NCBI GenBank assembly: GCA_900473175.1
Contig: UCKM01000001.1
Span: 124,001-188,000 of the forward strand
Source: Hyphomicrobiales bacterium
GTDB lineage: Bacteria > Pseudomonadota > Alphaproteobacteria > Rhizobiales > Rhizobiaceae
Direction of reading: 5' to 3'
Length of the DNA stretch: 64,000 nt
Below, in pieces: positions 1 through 12,412 of the stretch. Position 1 is the first letter of the stretch; each line of letters starts with the position of its first letter. The position numbers and the translations under genes are program-made. A model generated the notes under the pieces. It was not told the DNA's origin, did not search any database, and saw nothing but the letters and a program-made list of their open reading frames with translations.

Positions 1-1425
1 TGTGATCGATCCTCCGTTCGCGGCGACTTCTTCATCCACCAGCTGGTAAAAACCGTTCAGCAATTCGCGGGTGGCATTGGGGCCCAATGTCTCGCTGAGC
101 CCGGTAAATCCAGAAAGGTCGATGAACACCACGGCGGCGTCCTGGCGAACAGGTTGTGACAGGAACCCGGGATTGCGCGCGAGCCAATTGCCAAGGCCAG
201 GCGCTTGAACCTGCTGCAACAGCTCGCTTTGGTCAGCAAAATGCTGGGCCCGCCGCTTGCCGAGCCAGATCTGGGTCGCTCCGAAGAGGAGGGCCGGCGG
301 GAGGGCAGCCATCATAGGCACTGCGGCACTCAGCCAGATGCCGCTCGCAAAGGCAGCCATGTTGACGGCCAACCAAGCCACGATCGCGCAAACGCTTGCG
401 ATCAGGCCAATGGCGCTGCGACGCCACGCCAAAAGCCCGACAAGGATTAAAGGTAGGCCCATGGCAAATCCCGCGTCGGCGAGTCGGACGTTCCGGTCGC
501 GGACGATTCCGTCGCCGCTCATTAACTGGGTTATGGCTGTCGAAACCAATTCGACGCCGGGAAACACCGGATCAAATGGTGTCGGGTATACGTCACCACC
601 ACCGGTGACCGTCGTCCCTATGACGACGATCCGATTCTCGATGCTTTCGCGAGACAATTTCCCATTGAGGACATCGGCCGCGCTGATGGTACGGATTGAA
701 CCTCTGGTGCCATAGAAAATCAGCGGCAGGGTCTGGCCAATATCCGTCCGGATCACCTGTTCGCCGAGCAACACGCGACCGGGTTCAATTGTGGGTTCCA
801 GTCCCTTTGCGACGGAGACGACCCGCAACGGAAACGATGCCTCGATGCTGTCGCCACTCTTGAACAGCAGCGGTACGAGCCGAGGTGTGCCGTTCCGGTC
901 GGTCGAGACATTCACGACGCCGACGGCTGCTACGTCGGTGAACAACCTCAAAGGCAGCAAGAACCGCTCAGCGCTCGGTACTCCCGCCAGAGGATCGTCC
1001 CGATTGTTTGTCGTCTGCTGTTGGCCTTGCGGAAAGACTGCGGCTGCCGCAAGCACCGTGGGACTCTTTCCGAGCGACTGCGCCAGTTGCCGATCACCGT
1101 CGTCAGGGCCCGGATCGACAAGCAGCGTGTCAATGCCGATAACAGACGGTTTCAATTCTGCGATTGCATCAATCACGCGGGCGAGTTTTGCTCGGGCGAG
1201 CGGATAGCTGCCCTCCTGACGAACCACCTCGTCGTCGATGGCAACAATGGTCACTACGGGAGGAGCCGGCTTTTGTCCACGTGCGACTGTGCGCAGATCG
1301 GTCATCGTGGCTTCAACGCGATCGAGGAACCACATATCGCCGCGCATATGTGCCAGGCCGATGCTTGCCCCCCATAGGCCCGCGAGTATCAGCGCGATCA
1401 GCGTTTGAAACGCTCGTCCGCTCAT
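1..1425 (-). CDS. CHASE2-domain adenylate/guanylate cyclase (partial, C-terminus beyond window)
   Basis: I read this frame directly on the minus strand; it is open to the window edge, so the 475 visible codons lack the end of the protein. An N-terminal membrane segment (about residues 8-25) is followed by a periplasmic CHASE2-like sensor region (about 30-310), then a block of hydrophobic segments (about 318-400). A class III nucleotide cyclase domain begins near residue 433, seen as AAVVFIDLSGFTGLSETLG, where the Asp of FIDLSGF is the usual metal-binding residue. The ATG at 1425 lies five bases beyond the stop of the FecR gene, so the two are probably co-transcribed. Proteins of this build make cyclic nucleotides in response to an extracytoplasmic signal. 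The ligand is unknown, and cAMP versus cGMP cannot be told from the visible part. Confidence 0.85.
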   Translation of the reverse strand, partial: MSGRAFQTLIALILAGLWGASIGLAHMRGDMWFLDRVEATMTDLRTVARGQKPAPPVVTIVAIDDEVVRQEGSYPLARAKLARVIDAIAELKPSVIGIDTLLVDPGPDDGDRQLAQSLGKSPTVLAAAAVFPQGQQQTTNNRDDPLAGVPSAERFLLPLRLFTDVAAVGVVNVSTDRNGTPRLVPLLFKSGDSIEASFPLRVVSVAKGLEPTIEPGRVLLGEQVIRTDIGQTLPLIFYGTRGSIRTISAADVLNGKLSRESIENRIVVIGTTVTGGGDVYPTPFDPVFPGVELVSTAITQLMSGDGIVRDRNVRLADAGFAMGLPLILVGLLAWRRSAIGLIASVCAIVAWLAVNMAAFASGIWLSAAVPMMAALPPALLFGATQIWLGKRRAQHFADQSELLQQVQAPGLGNWLARNPGFLSQPVRQDAAVVFIDLSGFTGLSETLGPNATRELLNGFYQLVDEEVAANGGSIT

Positions 1426-1430
1426 TTGGC

Positions 1431-1964
1431 TCACTGACCGAAGCGGCCCATCAATGCTGATACGCGGGCTCGCGGCCAGTGTTTTACCGTCAGGGCACTG
1501 GTGCCTTGATCAACGTCAACACCTTCGCCGGGACCCAGGATGACGCCGGCACTGCCTGTTCGCCGCTGGACCGAGACTTGGCCCCGCTCAACAAATACGG
1601 ATGTCTTGGCGGATCCGACATCCACGGCCCATTTGGTACCCCGGACGGCCGCGATTGCCTGAGGTGTCGTCACCTGAAAGCCGGATCCGGAGCCTGTCGC
1701 AAAATCGAGCAACAGCGCCCTGCTTTGCAATTTCACGCCGTCTGCCTTGTTGTCCCTGTTGCGATCGACGAGCGTGTATCGCGCTCCCTTTTCGGTAATG
1801 ATTGTCAATCCGCCCTGGCAGCGCAGGAGCTGCCGCGAGGTACCTCCGATCGGCTCAAGTGCGCAGCCCGATTTGTTCGTTTGGGCCGAAGCGATGCTCG
1901 TTGAAAACGCCAACATGAACAGCGACGGCACAATGCTGCGCAAAACTATGTCCATCAAATTCAT
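1431..1964 (-). CDS. FecR-domain exported protein
   Basis: The protein has 177 residues. The start at 1964 is chosen because AAGGAG lies seven bases upstream and the N-terminus (MNLMDIVLRSIVPSLFMLAF ending near SIASAQ) is a good signal peptide. The mature part has a FecR-type beta domain: the segment around TPQAIAAVRGTKWAVDV is the typical FecR core, followed by TSVFVERGQVSV and a GPGEGVDV turn. FecR domains of this kind are exported and commonly pair with CHASE2 cyclases, and the cyclase follows here after five bases. Role inferred: periplasmic sensing or ligand binding for the cyclase. Unlike FecR of iron uptake there is no adjacent FecI sigma factor or TonB receptor. Confidence 0.75.
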   Translation of the reverse strand: MNLMDIVLRSIVPSLFMLAFSTSIASAQTNKSGCALEPIGGTSRQLLRCQGGLTIITEKGARYTLVDRNRDNKADGVKLQSRALLLDFATGSGSGFQVTTPQAIAAVRGTKWAVDVGSAKTSVFVERGQVSVQRRTGSAGVILGPGEGVDVDQGTSALTVKHWPRARVSALMGRFGQ

Positions 1965-2140
1965 GGAAGTCTCCTTGCTCATGCGCCGCATGTTGCGAGT
2001 CGCCCCAAACACAAGCACACCCCTGGCAATGGCAGTATATCCAATTTGCTTTGCGCCGTCCGCTATTTTGCAACCTTAGCGCGAACCGCTGAATGGAGCG
2101 TATTAGCGATTCGGGATCAAGTTCACTATCTGAATCGTCG

Positions 2141-3088
2141 TCAGCGATGCGCAATCCCTGAATCCGGATAGAGCTTCTCGAAAAAAGGAAGAGACTGCGC
2201 GCCCTTCCGGACAAGAAAATCCTGAAACTCTCGCATCGCCGGGGACAGCGTCCGGTCGGTTCTCACCACCGAGAACCATTGCCGGCGAATGGGCATGCCG
2301 ATCACGTCGAGCATGACGAGTTTGCCGACTTCGAGTTCCATCGCGATCGTGTGGGCGGAGATGAAGGCGATGCCGAGTCCGGCCATCACCGCCTGCTTGA
2401 TTGTTTCATTCGAGGACATTTCGGTGCCAAGGTCGTCGAGCCGCCCCGGCAATTCGCCCAGGAATATCTCCAGGGATATTCTTGTACCGGAACCCGGTTC
2501 GCGGACGAGGAAGTGCTCCTGCGCGATGCGTTCCTTGGTGATGTCGCGCGATCTGGCCAAAGGATGATCAGGCGCGGCGATCATGACAAGGGGATGATCA
2601 CCGAATACTGAGGAGCGAAGCGGCATGTCGCGGGGCGGACGCCCCATTAGCGCGATGTCGACCTCGTGATTCTTCAGGCTGGCAATCGTCTCCGCCCGGT
2701 TGCCAATCAAGAGCTTGATGGCGATATCCGGATGTTCCTTCTTGAACGTCGCCATCAGCCGCGGTGCGAAATACTTGGCGGTGGAGACGACGCCAAGCGT
2801 GAGGCTGCCGACGCGCACGCCCTTGATCGCATCGATTTCATCGTCGAGTACGCGCAGGCGCTCTTCGATCATCTGTGCCGCGTCGAGGAATGCCAAGCCC
2901 GCGGCCGTGGGACGCAGCCCATCGCTTGTCCGGTCGAAAAGGGTGATACTCGCGTCCTCTTCGATCAGTTTGAGCTGAATTGTCACCGCAGGCGGGGTAA
3001 GCCCCAGTGAATTGGCCGCAGCGGCGATCGTGCCATGTTTCATGATCGCCTGGATCGCTCGTAACTGTTTCAGGGTGAGATTGCGCAT
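2141..3088 (-). CDS. cbbR: LysR-type regulator of the Calvin cycle operon, CbbR
   Basis: A 315-residue LysR-type transcriptional regulator. The N-terminal winged helix (about 1-60) reads LTLKQLRAIQAIMKHGTIAA then ANSLGLTPPAVTIQLKLIEE, the standard LysR recognition helix. The rest is the two-lobed co-inducer domain. It is transcribed divergently from cbbF with 122 bp between the start codons, the textbook arrangement for CbbR, which activates cbb operons in response to cellular redox or metabolite signals. Two AT-rich inverted repeats in the shared intergenic region are plausible binding sites. Family and position together make the assignment strong. Confidence 0.93.
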   Translation of the reverse strand: MRNLTLKQLRAIQAIMKHGTIAAAANSLGLTPPAVTIQLKLIEEDASITLFDRTSDGLRPTAAGLAFLDAAQMIEERLRVLDDEIDAIKGVRVGSLTLGVVSTAKYFAPRLMATFKKEHPDIAIKLLIGNRAETIASLKNHEVDIALMGRPPRDMPLRSSVFGDHPLVMIAAPDHPLARSRDITKERIAQEHFLVREPGSGTRISLEIFLGELPGRLDDLGTEMSSNETIKQAVMAGLGIAFISAHTIAMELEVGKLVMLDVIGMPIRRQWFSVVRTDRTLSPAMREFQDFLVRKGAQSLPFFEKLYPDSGIAHR

Positions 3089-3210
3089 GCGCGGAAGTTA
3101 ATTTAATTAAGTAGATGAGTAAATATATTAAATTTTACTTATGCAATTGAAGCTGTTTCCATGCTTCCGAAGCCTGATGCGGGAGAGATGTCAGGCACGG
3201 GAGGATTGCT
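3089..3210. promoter_or_regulatory. cbbR-cbbF divergent promoter with inverted repeats
   Basis: A 122 bp AT-rich gap between the divergent cbbR and cbbF starts. Two dyads are visible. The first is TTAAT-TTA-ATTAA at 3098-3110. The second is AGTAAA at 3118-3123 with TTTACT at 3134-3139, separated by 10 bp. LysR regulators bind interrupted dyads of the T-N11-A type, so these are candidate CbbR sites covering the cbbR start and the cbbF promoter. The cbbF ribosome binding site GGGAGG lies just before 3211. No clear -35/-10 pair stands out, which is usual for an activated promoter. Confidence 0.6.
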
Positions 3211-4257
3211 ATGACAACGGCGACACTGGACGCCTTTCTTGGATCCTATTCTGAACGAGGCGATGAGCTTCGCGTGGCAGTTTCGGCCGTCGTGCGCCAA
3301 CTTTCCCTGACTGCCGTCAAAGTGCGCAACACCATCAATCAAGGCGCGCTGGGCAAGGCTTTCGCCGGCAGCCACAGCAAAAATGCCGCGGGGGACACCC
3401 AGAAGGAACTCGATATTCTCGCTGACGACATGTTCATCGAGGCGATGCGGCAATCTCCGGTGGCCGTTTACGGGTCTGAGGAGTTGGAACACCCTGCTCT
3501 GCTTGATCCGCGTGCCCCGCTGGCACTGGCAATCGATCCGCTCGACGGCTCATCGAACATCGATACCAACGTCTCGATAGGGACGATCTTCTCCATCCTC
3601 CCGGTGGCTGGTGAACCGGTCAGCGAGCCTGGTGCTTCGTTCTTTCAAAAGGGCGATGCGCAGCTCGCTGCCGGCTTTTTTATCTACGGACCGCAGCTGG
3701 CTCTGGTTCTGACTCTTGGCAGCGGCACCCACATATTCGTCTTCTCCTCGCGGCTGGGCACCTTCGTGCAGGCTTATGAAAGCATCGTGATCGCCGACCG
3801 CGCGCACGAATTCGCCGTCAACGCCGCGAACTATCGGCATTGGGATGAGGCAGTGCGGCTCTACGTCGACGACTGCCTGAAGGGCACGGAAGGTCCGCGT
3901 GGCCGCGATTTCAATATGCGCTGGATCGCATCCCTGGTTGCTGAAACCTATCGCATTCTGGTGCGCAGCGGCGTGTTTCTTTACCCCGGCGACAGGCGCA
4001 AGGGCTATGGCGAAGGCCGGATCAGGCTCATCTACGAGGCCAACCCGATAGCCTTCCTTATCGAGCAGGCCGGAGGCGCCGCAACCGACACCGCCAGTCG
4101 GATTCTTGATCTTATGCCGCGCAGCATGCATCAACGCGTCCCGCTCGTATTCGGCTCGGCGCGGGAAGTCGCACGGATCGGCAGATACCACACCGAGCCC
4201 AGCAACATCGGCGAACGTGCACCACTCTTCAGCAACCGTGGCCTGTTCAGGGCCTGA
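3211..4257 (+). CDS. cbbF: Fructose-1,6-/sedoheptulose-1,7-bisphosphatase
   Basis: A 348-residue class I fructose-bisphosphatase, which in the Calvin cycle removes the C1 phosphate from fructose-1,6- and sedoheptulose-1,7-bisphosphate. Family metal-site motifs are seen: GDTQKELDILADDMF (about residues 60-75), GSEELE (about 88-93) and DPLDGSSNIDTNVSIGTIF (about 110-130). The C-terminal part has the sugar-phosphate region YPGDRRKGYGEGRIRLIYEA. Length is normal. It is the first gene of the cbb operon, 12 bp ahead of cbbP. Confidence 0.95.
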   Translation: MTTATLDAFLGSYSERGDELRVAVSAVVRQLSLTAVKVRNTINQGALGKAFAGSHSKNAAGDTQKELDILADDMFIEAMRQSPVAVYGSEELEHPALLDPRAPLALAIDPLDGSSNIDTNVSIGTIFSILPVAGEPVSEPGASFFQKGDAQLAAGFFIYGPQLALVLTLGSGTHIFVFSSRLGTFVQAYESIVIADRAHEFAVNAANYRHWDEAVRLYVDDCLKGTEGPRGRDFNMRWIASLVAETYRILVRSGVFLYPGDRRKGYGEGRIRLIYEANPIAFLIEQAGGAATDTASRILDLMPRSMHQRVPLVFGSAREVARIGRYHTEPSNIGERAPLFSNRGLFRA

Positions 4258-4269
4258 TGGGAGGACGAA

Positions 4270-5142
4270 ATGTCAGCAAAACACCCCATCATCTCGATCA
4301 CTGGATCGTCGGGCGCCGGCACGACCTCGGTCAAGCGCATCTTCGAACTGATCTTCCGCCGCGAGGAAATCGAAGCTGCCTTCATCGAAGGCGATGCGTT
4401 CCACAAGTACGACCGCAATGCGATGAAAGCAAAGGTCGCCGAGGAGGAAAGAAAGGGAAATCCTAATTTCACGCACTTCCATGTTGATGCAAACGAGCTG
4501 CAAAAGCTTGAGGAGGTGTTTGAGGAATACGGCCGCAGGGGCAGGGGTCAGACCCGCACTTACATCCACGATGACGAGGAAGCCGAGCGTTACAACACGC
4601 CGGCGGGCACATTTACGGAGTGGCGCGATTTTCCGCCGAGCAGTTTGCTATTTTACGAGGGACTTCACGGTTGCGCGGTGACCGACGAGGTCAACCTTGC
4701 CCGCCATGCGGATCTGAAGATCGGAGTTGTTCCTGTGATCAATCTCGAATGGATCCAGAAGATCCATCGCGATCGCTCCACCCGAGGTTACTCAACCGAG
4801 GCGGTGATGGATGTGATTCTGCGCCGCATGCCGGATTATGTTCGTTATATCACGCCGCAATTCACGCTGACCGATATCAATTTCCAGCGTGTTCCGATCG
4901 TCGACACGTCAAACCCGTTCATCGCGCGCTGGATACCGACGCCGGACGAGTCGATGCTTGTGATCCGCTTCGCCAGGCCGCGCGGCATCGATTTCCCCTA
5001 TCTGCTTTCGATGATCCACGACTCGTTCATGTCGCGGGCCAATTCGATTGTCGTGCCCGGCAACAAGCTGGATCTCGCCATGCAACTGATCCTGACGCCG
5101 CTGATCATGCAGCTGATGGAACGCAAGAACAGAGCCTCGTGA
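4270..5142 (+). CDS. cbbP: Phosphoribulokinase
   Basis: A 290-residue class I (bacterial type) phosphoribulokinase, which phosphorylates ribulose-5-phosphate to ribulose-1,5-bisphosphate, the RuBisCO substrate. A P-loop near the start reads [14 protein letters not shown] (about 10-23). The segment [10 protein letters not shown] (about 41-50) and FYEGLHGC (about 128-135) match the substrate and Walker B regions of this family. It sits 12 bp after cbbF and 10 bp before cbbT, with a GAGGAG ribosome site ahead of the next gene. Confidence 0.95.
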   Translation: MSAKHPIISITGSSGAGTTSVKRIFELIFRREEIEAAFIEGDAFHKYDRNAMKAKVAEEERKGNPNFTHFHVDANELQKLEEVFEEYGRRGRGQTRTYIHDDEEAERYNTPAGTFTEWRDFPPSSLLFYEGLHGCAVTDEVNLARHADLKIGVVPVINLEWIQKIHRDRSTRGYSTEAVMDVILRRMPDYVRYITPQFTLTDINFQRVPIVDTSNPFIARWIPTPDESMLVIRFARPRGIDFPYLLSMIHDSFMSRANSIVVPGNKLDLAMQLILTPLIMQLMERKNRAS

Positions 5143-5152
5143 GGAGAAGACG

Positions 5153-7174
5153 ATGAACACGCAAGCTTTCCTTCAAGAGACGCCAATCATTGAGATTGTT
5201 TCCGAACGCGATATGGCGAATGCTATTCGTGCGCTCGCCATGGACAGTGTCCAGAAGGCCAATTCCGGCCATCCCGGCATGCCCATGGGCATGGCTGACG
5301 TAGCTACGGTACTGTTCAACCGGTTTATCAAGCTCGATCCATTGCACCCGCAATGGCCCGATCGCGACCGCTTCGTTCTTTCCGCCGGCCATGGCTCGAT
5401 GCTGCAATATGCCCTGCATTACCTTATCGGCTATCCCGATATGCCGATTGAGGAACTGCAGCGGTTTCGCCAGCTGGGCGCCAAGACCGCAGGCCATCCC
5501 GAATATGGTCATGCGCAAGGCATCGAAACAACGACCGGCCCATTGGGGCAGGGTATTGCCACGGCAGTCGGCATGGCAATGGCGGAGCGGCTGCTGCGTG
5601 AACGGTTCGGAGAGGAGATTGTCGATCACCATACCTATGTGATCGCCGGCGATGGCTGCCTTCAGGAGGGGATCAGCCATGAAGCAATCGATCTTGCGGG
5701 CCATCTGAAGCTGTCGCGCCTGATCGTTTTCTGGGACAACAATTCGATATCGATCGACGGACCGACATCGCTGTCGACCTCAATGGACCAGCTGGCGCGG
5801 TTCAAGGCCGCCGGCTTCGACGTGCAGGAAATCGACGGGCATGATTTCGACGAAATCGGTGACGCCATTACGAAAGCCACAACATCGGATCGTCCTTCTC
5901 TCATCGCTTGCCGCACGATTATCGGCAAGGGGGCACCAAACCTGCAGGGGTCGGAAAAGACCCATGGCGCGCCGCTCGGCGATGCAGAAATTGCCGCGAC
6001 GCGGGCCGCCATGGACTGGCCGCACCCGCCGTTTGAAGTACCGGAAGCCATTGTCGAGACGTGGCGCAACGTTGCTCGCCGCGGCGCGGACGCAAGGCGA
6101 GACTGGTGTGTGCGCCTTGCCGCTTCACCGCATGCCGATACGTTCAAGCTTGCCATCCAGAAGCAACTGCCGCTCACACTATTCGAAGAACTGAGTGCCT
6201 TTCGCAGCGAACACATTGCGAAGGCTACCAAGGTCGCGACGCGCAAGGCATCAGAAATGGTCCTCAATGTCATAAACAATGCCACGGACCTCACGATTGG
6301 CGGGTCGGCGGACCTGACGCACTCCAACTTGACGGTGACGCCAGGCCTGCGTGACGTGTTGCCCGAGAATTTCGCCGGGCGCTACGTTCACTACGGAATT
6401 CGTGAGCACGCGATGTCCGCTGCGATGAACGGTATCGCACTCCATGGCGGTTTCATTCCGTACGGCGGTACGTTTCTCGCCTTCGCCGATTATGCGCGCG
6501 GCGCCATGCGCCTTTCCGCCCTGATGGGCCAGCAGGTTATCTACGTCATGACCCATGACTCGATCGGCCTTGGCGAGGACGGTCCGACCCATCAGCCGAT
6601 TGAGCATCTGGCGATGCTGCGCGCAACGCCGGGGATCAATGTGTTCCGCCCGGCCGACATCATCGAGACGGCGGAGTGCTGGGAACTTGCGCTGAAATAC
6701 CGCGACCGCCCGAGTGTCATTGTGCTGTCGCGCCAGAACCTGCCGATGCTGCGCCGGGCGCATAGCGAAGAGAACCAGTCAAGTCGTGGCGCCTATGTGC
6801 TGCGCGAGCCCGCGGAACCGCGGAGCGTGACGCTGCTGGCGACCGGTTCGGAGGTTGAGATTGCCTGTACTGCCGCCGACATGCTGCGCGGCCAGCACAA
6901 AATCGCTGCAGCAGTCGTCTCGATGCCGTCCTGGGAATTGTTCGAGGCACAGACACCAGCCTATCGCCGTTCAGTGCTTGCAGCGGCGCCCCGCATTGGC
7001 ATCGAGGCAGCGGCCCGGCTGGGTTGGGACCGCTGGGTCGGCGAAAAAGGTGCCTTCATCGGTATGCAGGGCTTCGGGGCGAGCGCGCCCGCCCCTGATC
7101 TCTATCGCCATTTCGGCATCACGCCCGAAAACGTCGTCGCCACGGCGCGCAAGCTCATCAACAAGGAATACTGA
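5153..7174 (+). CDS. cbbT: Transketolase
   Basis: A 673-residue transketolase of full length, which moves two-carbon units between sugar phosphates using thiamine diphosphate. The N-terminal domain has [20 protein letters not shown] (about 33-52), the [13 protein letters not shown] stretch and the [13 protein letters not shown] thiamine-binding motif (about 165-177). The central and C-terminal domains carry [13 protein letters not shown] and [18 protein letters not shown]. This copy belongs to the Calvin operon by position. It is followed after only 2 bp by cbbA. Confidence 0.95.
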   Translation: MNTQAFLQETPIIEIVSERDMANAIRALAMDSVQKANSGHPGMPMGMADVATVLFNRFIKLDPLHPQWPDRDRFVLSAGHGSMLQYALHYLIGYPDMPIEELQRFRQLGAKTAGHPEYGHAQGIETTTGPLGQGIATAVGMAMAERLLRERFGEEIVDHHTYVIAGDGCLQEGISHEAIDLAGHLKLSRLIVFWDNNSISIDGPTSLSTSMDQLARFKAAGFDVQEIDGHDFDEIGDAITKATTSDRPSLIACRTIIGKGAPNLQGSEKTHGAPLGDAEIAATRAAMDWPHPPFEVPEAIVETWRNVARRGADARRDWCVRLAASPHADTFKLAIQKQLPLTLFEELSAFRSEHIAKATKVATRKASEMVLNVINNATDLTIGGSADLTHSNLTVTPGLRDVLPENFAGRYVHYGIREHAMSAAMNGIALHGGFIPYGGTFLAFADYARGAMRLSALMGQQVIYVMTHDSIGLGEDGPTHQPIEHLAMLRATPGINVFRPADIIETAECWELALKYRDRPSVIVLSRQNLPMLRRAHSEENQSSRGAYVLREPAEPRSVTLLATGSEVEIACTAADMLRGQHKIAAAVVSMPSWELFEAQTPAYRRSVLAAAPRIGIEAAARLGWDRWVGEKGAFIGMQGFGASAPAPDLYRHFGITPENVVATARKLINKEY

Positions 7175-7176
7175 TC

Positions 7177-9749
<2,573 letters not shown>

Positions 9750-9759
9750 GAGAAGAGAC

Positions 9760-10179
9760 ATGCGTGTTACCCAGGGAGCCTTCTCGTTCCTGCCTGATCT
9801 GACCGACGAGCAGATCGCCAAACAGGCGCAATATTGCATAGACAAGGGCTGGGCGGTGAGCCTTGAATTCACCGACGATCCGCATCCCCGCAATACCTAT
9901 TGGGAGATGTGGGGACATCCCATGTTCGACAATCCGGATGCTGCGGCGCTGATGATGGAACTAAAGGAATGTCGCAAGGTCTATGGCGACCGCTACATCC
10001 GCTTCGTGGCCTTCGACAGCACCCATGGCTGGGAGTCGGTGAAACTGTCGTTTCTCGTCAATCGGCCGGCGGAGGAACCTGGCTTCCATCTTGCCCGCCA
10101 GGAAGCCCAAGGGCGGGTTGTGCGTTACACAACGCGGTCCTATGCAACCGACAAGCCGGCGGGGCAGCGCTATGGCTGA
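9760..10179 (+). CDS. cbbS: RuBisCO small subunit, form IC
   Basis: A 139-residue small subunit. The start at 9760 follows AGGAGAAGAG, and the N-terminus reads [19 protein letters not shown], as in form IC small subunits. The core contains the conserved [15 protein letters not shown] segment, and the long C-terminal extension (from about residue 105) is typical of the red type. It ends inside the start of cbbX (8 bp overlap), indicating translational coupling. Confidence 0.95.
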   Translation: MRVTQGAFSFLPDLTDEQIAKQAQYCIDKGWAVSLEFTDDPHPRNTYWEMWGHPMFDNPDAAALMMELKECRKVYGDRYIRFVAFDSTHGWESVKLSFLVNRPAEEPGFHLARQEAQGRVVRYTTRSYATDKPAGQRYG

Positions 10180-11107
10180 TGCTGCCATCATGCAGGCTGG
10201 GGTCGATGACGGCGCTGCTCCCGCTGCCATCGACCTGCGCGCCGAATATGTCGAATCCGGTGTCAAGGATGTGCTCGACGAGCTTGACCGCGACCTCATC
10301 GGCCTGAAGCCGGTGAAGCAGCGCATCAAGGAGACAGCGGCCCTTCTGCTGGTAGAGCGGGCGCGGCGGCGCATGGGACTTGCACATGAAACGCCGACGC
10401 TGCACATGAGCTTCAGTGGCAACCCCGGCACCGGCAAGACCACGGTCGCGCTGCGCATGGCGGACCTGCTGCATCGGCTCGGTTATATCCGCAAGGGTCA
10501 TCTCGTCTCTGTGACGCGCGATGATCTCGTCGGGCAGTATATCGGCCACACGGCCCCGAAGACCAAGGAAATCCTGAAGAAGGCGATGGGTGGTGTATTG
10601 TTCATCGACGAAGCCTATTACCTGCACAGGCAGGAGAACGAGCGCGATTACGGTCAGGAGGCCATCGAAATCCTGCTTCAGGTTATGGAGAACCAGCGGG
10701 ATGATCTGGTCGTGATCCTCGCAGGCTATGCCGATCGCATGGACAAGTTTTTCGAAAGCAATCCCGGCTTCAGATCACGCATCGCCCATCACATCGACTT
10801 TCCAGATTACAGCGATGACGAACTGCTCAGCATTGCGGAAACGATGCTGTCAAAGCAGAACTACAGCTTCGATCAGGAGGGCCGCGCCCTTATGGCCGAC
10901 TACATAGAGTTGCGCCGCCAGCAGCCGCATTTCGCCAATGCCCGCTCCATTCGCAATGCGCTCGACCGGGCGCGCCTGCGCCAGGCAAACCGCCTGTTTG
11001 AGACGTCCAAAGGGCCGATCGATGCGCGTGCGCTCTCAACGATAACCGCGCAAGACATCAGGGTCAGCCGTGTTTTTGCGGCGTCCGCGCCGGAGGTTCC
11101 ATCATGA
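10172..11107 (+). CDS. cbbX: Red-type RuBisCO activase CbbX
   Basis: A 311-residue AAA+ ATPase. The Walker A is [11 protein letters not shown] (about 81-91), the Walker B is [11 protein letters not shown], and the arginine-finger region is near [11 protein letters not shown]. CbbX hexamers pull on the C-terminus of form IC CbbL to release tight-binding sugar phosphates, so its place after cbbS fits. The ATG at 10172 overlaps the end of cbbS by 8 bp; an in-frame upstream extension lies wholly within cbbS and is not needed. Confidence 0.95.
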   Translation: MADAAIMQAGVDDGAAPAAIDLRAEYVESGVKDVLDELDRDLIGLKPVKQRIKETAALLLVERARRRMGLAHETPTLHMSFSGNPGTGKTTVALRMADLLHRLGYIRKGHLVSVTRDDLVGQYIGHTAPKTKEILKKAMGGVLFIDEAYYLHRQENERDYGQEAIEILLQVMENQRDDLVVILAGYADRMDKFFESNPGFRSRIAHHIDFPDYSDDELLSIAETMLSKQNYSFDQEGRALMADYIELRRQQPHFANARSIRNALDRARLRQANRLFETSKGPIDARALSTITAQDIRVSRVFAASAPEVPS

Positions 11108-11796
11108 TGATTCACAACACACTTATCGCGCCGTCCATCCTTTCGGCAGATTTTTCCAGGTTGGGCGATGAGGTCGAGGATGTCATTGCTGCTGGCGCCG
11201 ATTGGGTGCATCTCGATGTGATGGACGGGCATTTTGTGCCCAACATTACCTTCGGGCCACAGATCATCAAATCGATCCGCAATCGGACCACGGCGACCTT
11301 CGATTGTCATTTGATGATCGCGCCTGCCGACCAATATCTCGCCGCCTTCGCGGATGCGGGCTGCGACATCATCACGGTCCATGCGGAGGCGGGGCCTCAC
11401 CTCGATCGCTCGCTGCAGGCCATCCGCGGCCTCGGGAAGAAGGCTGGCGTGTCGCTCAACCCGTCGACACCAGAAAACGTCATCGAATATGTCCTCGATC
11501 GGCTGGACCTGATATTGCTGATGACGGTGAATCCCGGCTTTGGCGGGCAGGCATTCATCCCGTCGGTCATCGCCAAGGTCAGCAGGGTAAAGTCCATGAT
11601 CGGGAACCGTCCTATCCGCATAGAAATCGACGGTGGCGTCACGCCTGAGACGGCTCCCCTGGTGGTAGCGGCAGGCGCCGACGTTCTCGTTGCCGGCTCC
11701 GCCATATTCAAGGGAACAGGCAAGGCCGCCTATGCTGGCAATATCGCCGCGATCCGTCATGCGGCCGATCATGCAAGGCGTCAAAGGGCGGCCTGA
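11104..11796 (+). CDS. cbbE: Ribulose-phosphate 3-epimerase
   Basis: A 230-residue TIM-barrel epimerase that interconverts xylulose-5-phosphate and ribulose-5-phosphate, regenerating the substrate of phosphoribulokinase. Family motifs are [16 protein letters not shown] (N-terminus), [17 protein letters not shown] with the metal-binding His and Asp, [15 protein letters not shown], and [12 protein letters not shown]. It overlaps cbbX by 4 bp (ATGA). This appears to be the last metabolic gene of the cbb operon. Confidence 0.95.
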   Translation: MMIHNTLIAPSILSADFSRLGDEVEDVIAAGADWVHLDVMDGHFVPNITFGPQIIKSIRNRTTATFDCHLMIAPADQYLAAFADAGCDIITVHAEAGPHLDRSLQAIRGLGKKAGVSLNPSTPENVIEYVLDRLDLILLMTVNPGFGGQAFIPSVIAKVSRVKSMIGNRPIRIEIDGGVTPETAPLVVAAGADVLVAGSAIFKGTGKAAYAGNIAAIRHAADHARRQRAA

Positions 11797-11816
11797 GCGA
11801 CGCGGAGGAAACAAGC

Positions 11817-12374
11817 ATGGCGGCGATACCACCAGTATGCGATTTCGGCTGGAAAGCCGTCGACGCCAGCCTGATCGGAACGGATGGTCAAAACCACTCG
11901 ATCCTGGCCCAGGCCGGCCGAAGGGGCTTGGTGGTGGCCTTCATCTGCAATCATTGTCCTTATGTGAAGGCTGTCATCAAACGGATCGTCCGCGATGCCA
12001 GAGACCTCAAGGATTTCGGAGTGGGTTTCGTCGCGATCAACGCAAATGATGCTGAGGCCTATCCGGCTGACTCCTACGAAAACATGCAACGCTTCGCGCG
12101 CGCGAATGACTTTCCATTTCATTACCTGCACGATTCTGACCAGGCGATAGCACGGGCCTATGGGGCCGTGTGTACGCCGGATTTTTTCGGGTTCAACAGT
12201 GCCGGTGAACTGCAATATAGAGGGCGTCTCGACGCGTCGCGCAAGGAAGTGGAGGCGGGCGAACTGCACCGGGATCTCTTCGAAGCCATGAAGCAGATCG
12301 CCAACTCGGGGCAGGGACCGCGCGAACAAATCGCCTCGATCGGATGTTCGATCAAGTGGCGAGAGCGTGCGTGA
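11817..12374 (+). CDS. Thioredoxin-fold (AhpC/TSA-like) protein
   Basis: A 185-residue protein of the cytosolic thioredoxin/peroxiredoxin-like family. There is no signal peptide. An early core strand leads into FICNHCPYVK with a CNHC pair at Cys44 and Cys47. Further on come FVAINAND and a cis-proline region near YGAVCTPDFFGF. It lies 20 bp behind cbbE and probably rides on the same transcript. A link to redox control of carbon fixation would be a guess; homologues are often near metabolic operons without a known partner. Its stop is followed at once by a strong hairpin. Confidence 0.7.
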   Translation: MAAIPPVCDFGWKAVDASLIGTDGQNHSILAQAGRRGLVVAFICNHCPYVKAVIKRIVRDARDLKDFGVGFVAINANDAEAYPADSYENMQRFARANDFPFHYLHDSDQAIARAYGAVCTPDFFGFNSAGELQYRGRLDASRKEVEAGELHRDLFEAMKQIANSGQGPREQIASIGCSIKWRERA

Positions 12375-12384
12375 AAGTGCGGGA

Positions 12385-12408
12385 AATGCCGCCGTTGCCG
12401 GCGGCATT
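12385..12408. terminator. Hairpin between convergent genes, probable bidirectional terminator
   Basis: A perfect 10 bp stem, AATGCCGCCG at 12385-12394 and CGGCGGCATT at 12399-12408, with a TTGC loop. It lies in the 38 bp between the end of the thioredoxin-like gene and the end of the minus-strand cytochrome gene. There is no long T run on either side, so it may rely on the stem strength or partly on Rho. Confidence 0.7.
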
Positions 12409-12412
12409 GGAA

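Noticed and set aside
257-715. 152-codon plus-strand open frame at the left end
   Set aside because: Antisense to the CHASE2/cyclase reading frame, which continues cleanly to the window edge.
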